A stretch of 64,000 nucleotides of DNA from Splendidivirga corallicola (lineage in GTDB: Bacteria; Bacteroidota; Bacteroidia; Cytophagales; Cyclobacteriaceae): the NCBI GenBank assembly GCA_030442035.1, contig JAUJEA010000005.1:372001-436000 (forward strand), read 5' to 3'. Positions 57,517-64,000 of this stretch are shown in pieces. The notes beneath the pieces are model-generated. The model did no database searches. It saw only the letters and a list, made by a program, of their open reading frames with translations, and was not told the origin of the DNA. The position numbers and the translations under genes were made by a program. Each line of letters starts with the position of its first letter. Position 1 is the first letter of the stretch.

Positions 57517-57846
57517 TTATTTTAAGGTTTTATTTACTTCTGTAAAAATGATGCCTATAATGGCCGCAAAAATCAAAATATACATGGCAGTGATAGCACC
57601 ACCAACAAATTTAAATTGGCCAGTAGTAACACCCTGTTTCACTGCTGCATCAATCAGCTCGCTACCGGAGAGTGCATATCCTATACCAAAAATAACTAAT
57701 AGGACACCTACACCTATCCCCACTTTAACCAATGATGAAAGATCGTTAAAAGCATTGATCAATGGTAAAATAATCACGGCTAAAGCAGCTATTACAACTA
57801 ATATATACGTAAGGTATATTGCGAATTCTATAAAGCCTTCACTCAT
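57517..57846 (-). CDS. Small membrane protein of the exb operon
   Basis: This 109-aa protein has about three helices (~10-30, 38-60, 80-103) and a GVGVLLVIFGIGYALSGSEL segment. It has no recognised family. Its place between exbB and exbD suggests that it is a partner of the energy complex; similar genes sit in the same position in other Bacteroidota operons (from memory, not checked). Confidence 0.65.
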   Translation of the reverse strand: MSEGFIEFAIYLTYILVVIAALAVIILPLINAFNDLSSLVKVGIGVGVLLVIFGIGYALSGSELIDAAVKQGVTTGQFKFVGGAITAMYILIFAAIIGIIFTEVNKTLK

Positions 57847-57863
57847 GGTTATTCTGGTTTAGA

Positions 57864-58706
57864 TTAATTAGAAATTTTATGCTTAACTAACATGTCCACT
57901 AGAGAGATGGATGCGTCTTCCATATCATTAACCAGTGAGTCAACTTTTGAAACAAGATAGTTATAGAAAAGCTGAAGAATAACAGCAACGATCAAACCGG
58001 CAACAGTTGTCAAAAGGGCCACTTTGATACCTCCGGCAACCTGTGCTGGCTGGATATCTCCCAAAGCTTCGATTGTATCGAAAGCCTGAATCATACCGAT
58101 TACAGTACCCATGAAACCAAGCATTGGTGCAAGAGAAATAAATAGAGAGATCCAAACCAAACCTCTTTCCAATTTACCCATTTCCACGGAACCATATGCA
58201 ATAACTGATTTCTCAACCATTTCAATTCCTTCGGACGATCTCATCAATCCTTGTGTGAAAATTGAAGCAACCGGACCTTTTACACCGGCAGTATAATCTT
58301 TTGCAGCATCAACTCCTCCGGAAGCTAGTGCGTCTTCAACTCCGGCTAATAATTTTTTTGTATTTGTAGTAGCTAAATTCAGTGTGATGATTCTTTCAAT
58401 AGAAATGGCCAAACCTAAAATTAAACATAACAACACAATACTCATAAACTCCCAACCCCCGTCGATAAAATATCTAAGAACCACTCTGTGGAAGCTCTCT
58501 TCTACTTCCTCCTCAGCACCAGCGTTGGCCTCTTCTTGCTGTTGTGCAGCCTGAGCAGCAGCCTGGGCTCTTTCAACGGAATCAGCCTGAGCAGCGGCAG
58601 CCGAATCAACAGCAGTTGTGTCCTGGTCAACCTGGGCAAATGAAGTAGTTGAGTAACCCAAGGTTAGCACACCAGTAAGCATCAATAAAGTCAATAACTT
58701 TTTCAT
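57864..58706 (-). CDS. MotA/TolQ/ExbB proton channel protein with exported low-complexity linker
   Basis: This ~280-aa protein starts at ATG 58706 (a further eight residues are possible from 58730). A signal peptide (~1-25, ending SFAQ) is followed by an Ala/Gln/Glu-rich low-complexity stretch (~30-70), then the ExbB core: TM ~87-108, PVASIFTQGLMRSSEGIEMVE, and the paired helices with LFISLAPMLGFMGTVIGMIQAF and GGIKVALLTTVAGLIVAVI. It forms the proton channel with ExbD. Together with the two exbD genes and the small membrane gene it forms an operon. Confidence 0.92.
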   Translation of the reverse strand: MKKLLTLLMLTGVLTLGYSTTSFAQVDQDTTAVDSAAAAQADSVERAQAAAQAAQQQEEANAGAEEEVEESFHRVVLRYFIDGGWEFMSIVLLCLILGLAISIERIITLNLATTNTKKLLAGVEDALASGGVDAAKDYTAGVKGPVASIFTQGLMRSSEGIEMVEKSVIAYGSVEMGKLERGLVWISLFISLAPMLGFMGTVIGMIQAFDTIEALGDIQPAQVAGGIKVALLTTVAGLIVAVILQLFYNYLVSKVDSLVNDMEDASISLVDMLVKHKISN

Positions 58707-58791
58707 AATACAGATTTTAATTAGTCTCAAATTATAAGGTTTTATTGTTTTTGATCTATAGTTTTAAAAAACATTACATTTCAAAATTGAG

Positions 58792-58879
58792 CGGAGAGGA
58801 AGGGATTCGAACCCCCGGTACCCTTTTGGGGCACACTCACTTTCCAGGCGAGCACCTTCGACCACTCGGTCACCTCTCC
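58792..58879 (-). tRNA. tRNA-Ser(GGA)
   Basis: A class II tRNA of 88 nt: acceptor GGAGAGG/CCTCTCC with discriminator G, anticodon stem CTCGC/GTGAG around the loop CTGGAAA (anticodon GGA, reads UCC and UCU), and a long variable arm GTGCCCC...GGGTAC. The T arm has GGTTCGAATCC. No encoded CCA. Confidence 0.95.
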
Positions 58880-58951
58880 AATTATAGTTTTTTTTTTATT
58901 GGAGAAACAAATAAATTAATAAAAAATACTTTATGCAAATTTTGATTAATT

Positions 58952-60043
58952 TTAATTAAAATTGGTTTCAGTCATTTCCCCGCGTAATGGGGTAACGAGT
59001 CTTTTTCTTATATTTTCCGAAGATTCACGGTTGCTAAACAGGTACATCATCTTCGTAATTGCAGCTTCTGTCGTGATATCATTTCCGCTTAAAACACCAA
59101 TATTATCCAGTGTTTTACTGGTTTGGTAACGTCCTTGAATCACTTTCCCTCCCATGCACTGAGAGACGTTAAATATGATAATATCCTTCTTTATTGCTCT
59201 TTCCAGGTAATCAAAAAACCATGACTCGGAAGGAGCATTTCCAGCTCCATAGGTTTCCATTACCACTCCCTTTAATCCTTCAATACTCAGGATACTTTCC
59301 ACTACCTGTGGTGTCATTCCTGGGAAGATTTTTAGTATGGCAACATTCGTATCCACAATCTTTTTATAACCCAACTGTTCATCAGGCAAATAAGGTTTCA
59401 AAGCAGCATAATTATAATCAATCTCCACACCCGCTTCAGCAAGTGGCGGATAGTTCTCCGATTCGAATGCATTGAAATGCTGACTCTCCACTTTTTTGGA
59501 TCTGTTACCTCGCAGCAATAGGTAGTTAAAGTAAATACAAACTTCACTGACGACACTTCTGTTTTGCTTTTTTAAAGAAGCAATATCCAATGCTGTTATT
59601 AAGTTTTCCCGAGCATCGGATCGAGCTGCTCCTATGGGCAATTGAGCTCCGGTGAAGATTACCGGTTTGTTCAGTCCCTCCAACATGAAGCTAAGAGCCG
59701 AAGCACTATAAGCCATGGTGTCGGTTCCGTGCAGGACGACAAAGCCATCGTAGCTATCGTAGTTTTCATAGATAATGTAAGCAAGATCATTCCAATGATC
59801 CAGTTTAATATTAGAGGAATCTATTGGCTTTGGAAAAGATATCGCAGTTATCTTTAAGTTATATCCTTTAAGGTAACTGATCTTTTCAATAATGTGTCCA
59901 AAGTTAAATGGGACCAATGATCCGGACTCATCATAAGACATTCCAATGGTTCCACCTGTATAAATAAGCAACACCGATGCTTTAGGCTCCCTCCCTGAAT
60001 CTGATCGTATGTTGATTATTTTGTAATTAGATGGATTATCCAT
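58952..60043 (-). CDS. Type I L-asparaginase
   Basis: This 363-aa protein has the catalytic-Thr motif LIYTGGTIGM and the second motif VVLHGTDTMAYSASALS, both at normal places, plus LPIGAARSDARENLI. It hydrolyses asparagine to aspartate and ammonia. There is no signal peptide, so it is the cytoplasmic type. It is the last protein gene of the operon that starts with the SpoIIE-type phosphatase, with a 58-nt gap after TatD. Confidence 0.93.
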   Translation of the reverse strand: MDNPSNYKIINIRSDSGREPKASVLLIYTGGTIGMSYDESGSLVPFNFGHIIEKISYLKGYNLKITAISFPKPIDSSNIKLDHWNDLAYIIYENYDSYDGFVVLHGTDTMAYSASALSFMLEGLNKPVIFTGAQLPIGAARSDARENLITALDIASLKKQNRSVVSEVCIYFNYLLLRGNRSKKVESQHFNAFESENYPPLAEAGVEIDYNYAALKPYLPDEQLGYKKIVDTNVAILKIFPGMTPQVVESILSIEGLKGVVMETYGAGNAPSESWFFDYLERAIKKDIIIFNVSQCMGGKVIQGRYQTSKTLDNIGVLSGNDITTEAAITKMMYLFSNRESSENIRKRLVTPLRGEMTETNFN

Positions 60044-60101
60044 AATCGCCTTTAAATATACAATGCTTTAACTAAATATTTAGTTGTCTTCCTTACATTT
60101 T

Positions 60102-60890
60102 TTAATTTTCCTTCAACTTCCAATGTTTCACAAAGAGTTTTTCTGCATTCAATGTTGTTTTTTCCGCAACCTCGTCGACATCAATGTTCTTCAGCTCCGC
60201 GATCCTCCTCGCTACAAGAGGTACATAAGATGGCTCATTACGTTTCCCCCTATGTGGGACCGGAGCCAGATATGGACTGTCTGTTTCTAAAATCACATGA
60301 TCCAGATTGATTTCGGGTAAAACTTTATCCAACCCCCCGTTTTTAAATGTGGCCACTCCCCCTATTCCAATATAGAACCCCAATGCTATCACCCTCTTCG
60401 CATCTTCTACCGAGCCCCCAAAACAATGGAACACTCCTGTTAATCCTTTTTCATATAAATCCTCAACTAAAGAAATAGTCACATCAAAAGATTCCCTACA
60501 GTGGATGACTATAGGTAGTTGATGTTTTTTGGCAAATGCAATCTGAATTTTGAAGGCCTCCTCCTGAGCACCTTGAAAGGTTTTGTCCCAGTAAAGATCA
60601 ATGCCAATTTCCCCGACAGCTAAAAAATCTCTTTTAGCCAGCCACTCTTCCACCAGGTACAGTTCTTTTTCAAAGTTCCTTTTTACGGAGCAGGGATGGA
60701 GGCCCATCATGGCAAAACACCTTTTGGGGTATCTGGCCTCCACCTCCAACATATCATCGATCGAGGTATGATCAATGTTGGGCATGTAAATTTCATCCAC
60801 ACCTGCTGCAACCGATTTATCAATAATATCATCCAGATCCTTTTTGAAGTCTTTCAGATAAATATGCGCATGTGTATCAACATACTTCAT
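60102..60890 (-). CDS. TatD-family metal-dependent hydrolase
   Basis: This 262-aa protein has the metal-site motifs VDTHAHIYL (HxH), VGEIGIDLYW (Glu), IVIHCRES and VFHCFGG (His) and LETDSPYLAP (Asp). TatD enzymes are DNases or D-aminoacyl-tRNA deacylases. It lies 8 nt after the glycosyltransferase gene. Confidence 0.94.
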   Translation of the reverse strand: MKYVDTHAHIYLKDFKKDLDDIIDKSVAAGVDEIYMPNIDHTSIDDMLEVEARYPKRCFAMMGLHPCSVKRNFEKELYLVEEWLAKRDFLAVGEIGIDLYWDKTFQGAQEEAFKIQIAFAKKHQLPIVIHCRESFDVTISLVEDLYEKGLTGVFHCFGGSVEDAKRVIALGFYIGIGGVATFKNGGLDKVLPEINLDHVILETDSPYLAPVPHRGKRNEPSYVPLVARRIAELKNIDVDEVAEKTTLNAEKLFVKHWKLKEN

Positions 60891-60898
60891 TCCTCACG

Positions 60899-62008
60899 TC
60901 ATTTATAAACCCTGTCTTTCCATTTAACCTTAATAGGTAATAAATAAAAAAACAAAGCGCACAAAGATAATATTCCAGCATAAAAATCATATAGTATCAA
61001 ATGCAATAAATTAAATGACCTTTCAGTTTTTTTGAATACTGAAATGATGAATAGGCTTCTTAGCATAATTTTAATAACAAAGAAAGAAAGACCTAATGTG
61101 AGGCTATGAACAACAACTCCGATGATTGCCGGGAGTGTAAGTGCTTGCATCAGTAGTATGAAAATGAGTAAAGCCGGCAATTCAAACGCACCTGTCATCC
61201 ATCTTTTCCTTTGATGCAAAAGCGCTACTAATGAGTTGACAGGCCGTGTACGCACCAACACTTGTGGATTTATCAGGTTTCTTATGGCAAATCCCTTTTT
61301 TAAAACTTCCTGAGACAGCTGAAAATCTTCAGTAATCGAAAACGCTAAAGATTCATAACCACCTGTTATGTTATAAGCTTTCCGTGTGATCATCATATTG
61401 TTTCCAACAGCTGTCACTGGATAGTTAAGATCTGTTACCACTTTGACCATGCCAAAAGCATACAACCAATCAATATTCTGAAGAGCTGCCCATAGCCCCC
61501 TTCCGGTTACAACAGTCGTACCTGATATGATAGCCACATTTTCTTGTACTGCATTCATCAGTCCATTTATCCAATGAGGTGTGACTACCACATCGGCATC
61601 TGTAATAAAAAAATAATCGCCTGTGGCTCTTTTAGCCAGATGGGCCAAAACATTTGCTTTTCCTTTCGCTGAGCCCAGGTTTGAGTTAATATTCATGACA
61701 GTTACATTGTCATATCTTTTTGACAATGATTGCATGACTTCCCAGGTTCTATCATTGGATTGATCATTACCAATTAAGATTTCCAGTTTTCCTCTTTCGT
61801 AATTCAAAGAATTTATGCTTTTCACACATCTCTCAATGTTGTGTTCTTCATTTCTGGCGGCTATAAGAATGGAGATGTTTGCATCAAACCGGACACCATT
61901 ACTTGTTTCGTGCTCCTTAAAGTTGAAAAACCATCCAACCAACAACAGAATGTCGACTATAATGGTAAGAAAAGCCAACACAAAACAAATAATGAAAAAG
62001 GAGATCAT
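60899..62008 (-). CDS. Membrane family-2 glycosyltransferase
   Basis: This 369-aa GT-A enzyme has an N-terminal TM helix (~4-26), the motif ISILIAARNEEHNIERCV, the DxD-like ITDADVVVTP, the acceptor-binding ITEDFQLS and the QRKRWM motif (Q/RxxRW), and about three helices at the C-terminus. It transfers a sugar from a nucleotide donor to a polymer or lipid at the membrane. It overlaps the deacetylase gene by 4 nt, so the two probably act on the same glycan (inference). Confidence 0.9.
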   Translation of the reverse strand: MISFFIICFVLAFLTIIVDILLLVGWFFNFKEHETSNGVRFDANISILIAARNEEHNIERCVKSINSLNYERGKLEILIGNDQSNDRTWEVMQSLSKRYDNVTVMNINSNLGSAKGKANVLAHLAKRATGDYFFITDADVVVTPHWINGLMNAVQENVAIISGTTVVTGRGLWAALQNIDWLYAFGMVKVVTDLNYPVTAVGNNMMITRKAYNITGGYESLAFSITEDFQLSQEVLKKGFAIRNLINPQVLVRTRPVNSLVALLHQRKRWMTGAFELPALLIFILLMQALTLPAIIGVVVHSLTLGLSFFVIKIMLRSLFIISVFKKTERSFNLLHLILYDFYAGILSLCALFFYLLPIKVKWKDRVYK

Positions 62009-62634
62009 AGTGCACTAAATGTGTAACCAAGATTGGAAAAATGGTCCAGGTACCGTGGAAGTACAAACTGCATATTTCGAGCTGCTTTTTCACTATCATG
62101 AAATATAACAATGGATCCATTCCTGGTGGACTCAATTGCCTTCTTAAGGCAGGTATCTTGATCAAGGTTGTGATCAAAATCACCTGTAAGGACATCCCAC
62201 ATAATGATATCGTAGTTTGTCATTAATTTATTGGCTTGGGCTCTTTTTATTCTTCCATAGGGTGGGCGAAATAATTGTCTTGAATCTACGGATATAAATT
62301 TTTTCATTTCTTCGTGACACCTTTCTACATTCTTGTAATAATGCTCCTGGGAATTATTCCAGCCATTCATATGATTGAATGTGTGATTCCCCACAGAATG
62401 TCCCTGATCAACGACTTTCTTAAATTCTTCCGGAAATCTGCTGATATTTTCTCCTACACAAAAAAAAGTTCCTTTGGCATTAAAATCACCAAGCGTATTG
62501 AGCGCAAATTGAGTTATTTCAGGCACTGGTCCATCATCAAAAGTGATGTAGATACATTTCTCTTTTCGGTCCTTATGCCAAACCAGCCCTGGATATAAGT
62601 ATTGAAGAAATTTGGGTGTCTTATGGAGGTACAA
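62005..62634 (-). CDS. Polysaccharide deacetylase (NodB domain)
   Basis: This 209-aa CE4 domain protein has YITFDDGPVP (Asp pair), SVGNHTFNHMNGW (HxxxH metal site), FRPPYGR and MWDVLTGDFD. It removes acetyl groups from GlcNAc-type residues of peptidoglycan, chitin-like or capsular polymers. No clear signal peptide is visible, which is unusual for a cell-wall enzyme. It is coupled to the glycosyltransferase gene and lies 18 nt after the phosphatase. Confidence 0.92.
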   Translation of the reverse strand: MYLHKTPKFLQYLYPGLVWHKDRKEKCIYITFDDGPVPEITQFALNTLGDFNAKGTFFCVGENISRFPEEFKKVVDQGHSVGNHTFNHMNGWNNSQEHYYKNVERCHEEMKKFISVDSRQLFRPPYGRIKRAQANKLMTNYDIIMWDVLTGDFDHNLDQDTCLKKAIESTRNGSIVIFHDSEKAARNMQFVLPRYLDHFSNLGYTFSAL

Positions 62635-62652
62635 TTTGCAATCTTTTAAGTA

Positions 62653-63894
62653 CTAGGGATCAACTTTGCAAGACAGAATGGTAATATCATCACTATAAGC
62701 CGTATCCTCTCTAAATGTATCAATTTCCTGCATAATGTCTTGATGGATCTCCCTGGGGCCCTTTTCAACATTACTCGTAATCAACTTCTCCAAACGTTCA
62801 ATTCCAAATTCTTCACCACTATTGTTTCTTAGTTCAGTAAGACCATCGGTATATCCAAAAAAAAGAAAATCATCCAGATCAGTTATAAAGCCTTCATTCA
62901 AAAAAGGCAAAGGTTGAAAACTTCCTAATACAGTTGTTCCCATGTCAAGAAAACGTAAACCATTTTTAGAATCATACAACAGTGGTGGGTTATGACCTGC
63001 ATTGACATAGACCAAAGTTTTTAACTTATGGTCATAGATAGCTGCAAAGAAAGTTATGAAATTTTCACCCTTGGCATTTTCCAATATCTGGTAGTTTAGC
63101 TCTTCAACAATCGTTGAAATATTGGACGTTTGTCTGATCAAGGTTCGCAGTGAAGCTTGAAAATTAGACATTAAAATTGCTGCCGGGATACCTTTACCGG
63201 ACACATCTGCTATACATAACAAAAATTGATTCCTATTGATCGGTATATAATCATAATAATCACCTCCAATGGTGTGATGAGGCAAATAACTTGCTTCTAC
63301 TTTCAACCGTGGTCCATAGGGTAAATTTTCAGGAAATAAATATTTTTGAACATCCTTGGCAATTTCCATTTCTTTTTTAAATGCTTCCTGCCGGAGTTCT
63401 TTCCTGGCCAACTTTTTATTTTCTATAGCCACTAAAATAATATTACTCAGGGCTTGTATAAATGTAGTATCTACATCTCCTTCGATACCACCTATTCTTT
63501 TTCTTATGCCATCTAAAAACACAAACGCCAGTATACTGTTCTTGTGCATCACAGGTATCATCGTCTCGAACTCTCCAAAGGGACTATTCTCGCAGCTACT
63601 TTCCAGATAGGTAATTTCTTGAATATCGAGGAACTTTTCCTCGAGTGGTATTTGGTAGAAATTGGCATCGGTGCCATGATTTGCTTTACAATCCCAACGA
63701 TCATCCAACACATACAAAGCTAGTTTCTTTATATTCAGATTGGCCCTTAATGTAAAATGATAAATCTTATAAAGAGATTCTTCCGGAAGATTATTATTAA
63801 TGGCCTGAGTCACTTCGAGTAATGAGTTTAACTCAAGTTCCTTAAGCTCATATTTATTTTTGATGATATCTTCCATTGCTTTAGTTCTGAACAA
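62653..63894 (-). CDS. SpoIIE/RsbU-type serine phosphatase with GAF-like sensor
   Basis: This 413-aa protein has a GAF-like domain (~30-170) and a PP2C-like domain with GGDYYDYIPI, CIADVSGKGIPAAILMSNFQ, NAGHNPPLLY and FFGYTDGLTELRN (~205-410). Such phosphatases dephosphorylate anti-anti-sigma proteins in partner-switching systems; none is adjacent. ATG 63894 or the later ATG at 63876 (MEDIIKN) could be the start. It leads the operon of deacetylase, glycosyltransferase, TatD and asparaginase. The last 106 bases of the window hold nothing recognised. Confidence 0.92.
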   Translation of the reverse strand: MFRTKAMEDIIKNKYELKELELNSLLEVTQAINNNLPEESLYKIYHFTLRANLNIKKLALYVLDDRWDCKANHGTDANFYQIPLEEKFLDIQEITYLESSCENSPFGEFETMIPVMHKNSILAFVFLDGIRKRIGGIEGDVDTTFIQALSNIILVAIENKKLARKELRQEAFKKEMEIAKDVQKYLFPENLPYGPRLKVEASYLPHHTIGGDYYDYIPINRNQFLLCIADVSGKGIPAAILMSNFQASLRTLIRQTSNISTIVEELNYQILENAKGENFITFFAAIYDHKLKTLVYVNAGHNPPLLYDSKNGLRFLDMGTTVLGSFQPLPFLNEGFITDLDDFLFFGYTDGLTELRNNSGEEFGIERLEKLITSNVEKGPREIHQDIMQEIDTFREDTAYSDDITILSCKVDP

Positions 63895-64000
63895 TCACTG
63901 CTTATCTTAGAGTTCCCGGAGTTTTGATCCACTTTGTAAAAGTCAATTACTGTTGTGAGCCAATAGTCCTTCCTTTGTTGCAAGATAATAATATCTGAAA

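Overview
The window looks like a piece of a chromosome from a Bacteroidota bacterium of the Cytophagales type. The evidence is a gldA-gldF-gldG gliding-motility operon upstream of dnaN, a large secreted protein with a type IX secretion (T9SS) C-terminal sorting domain, many PorT-like or beta-barrel outer-membrane proteins and lipoproteins, a DUF2807 'head GIN' lipoprotein, TAnnTTTG promoter boxes, AT-rich intergenic DNA and the absence of clear Shine-Dalgarno sites. This assignment rests on gene content only; no database search was possible.

Layout. 1-6.6 kb: the most unusual locus. It holds the 3' part of an RND efflux permease fused to an ABC ATPase, an ABC-2 type permease 11 nt downstream, and a free-standing LanM-type lanthionine cyclase with a Cys-Cys-Cys zinc site, separated by a 530-bp spacer with a small Cys-containing ORF. 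7-13.4 kb: orphan histidine kinase, DUF2911 lipoprotein-like exported protein, a MITE-like insertion, a cyclase-family metal hydrolase, a transglutaminase-like protein translationally coupled to a DUF350 membrane protein, a hairpin repeat element and a Crp/Fnr regulator. 14-20.6 kb: exported hydrolases and oxidoreductase (alpha/beta hydrolase, amidohydrolase, class C beta-lactamase-like hydrolase, Gfo/Idh/MocA, amidase). 21-27.4 kb: DUF2809 protein, then the minus-strand operon gldA-gldF-gldG-DUF4340-(dnaN). 27.7-36.5 kb: PNGase F-like lipoprotein, SDR, PagL-like acyloxyacyl hydrolase, DUF2807 lipoprotein, a secreted Ig-like protein, a NarL-type two-component pair, and two outer-membrane proteins. 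36.8-44 kb: housekeeping, with tRNA-Arg(TCG), ppx facing ppk, gyrB, an LRR protein and a CoA-binding protein. 44-51 kb: HD-domain protein, an ECF sigma factor with a coupled membrane vWA-like partner, and the T9SS cargo protein, followed by a second copy of the MITE-like family. 51-64 kb: alanine dehydrogenase, HsdR_N-like nuclease domain, SLC13/RCK transporter, UMF1 MFS transporter, an exbB-exbD-exbD energy module, tRNA-Ser(GGA), and a minus-strand operon of SpoIIE-type phosphatase, NodB deacetylase, glycosyltransferase, TatD and asparaginase.

How genes work together. Polyphosphate synthesis and degradation (ppk/ppx) sit tail to tail. The Gld ABC transporter and T9SS cargo point to gliding and type IX secretion. 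The ExbBDD module would energise TonB-type outer-membrane transport or a related machine. The left-edge RND-ABC/ABC-2/LanM-cyclase locus is the best candidate for an undescribed system; my reading, an inference, is a peptide (lanthipeptide-like) modification and export or self-protection module whose remaining parts may lie left of the window, or which is partly decayed.
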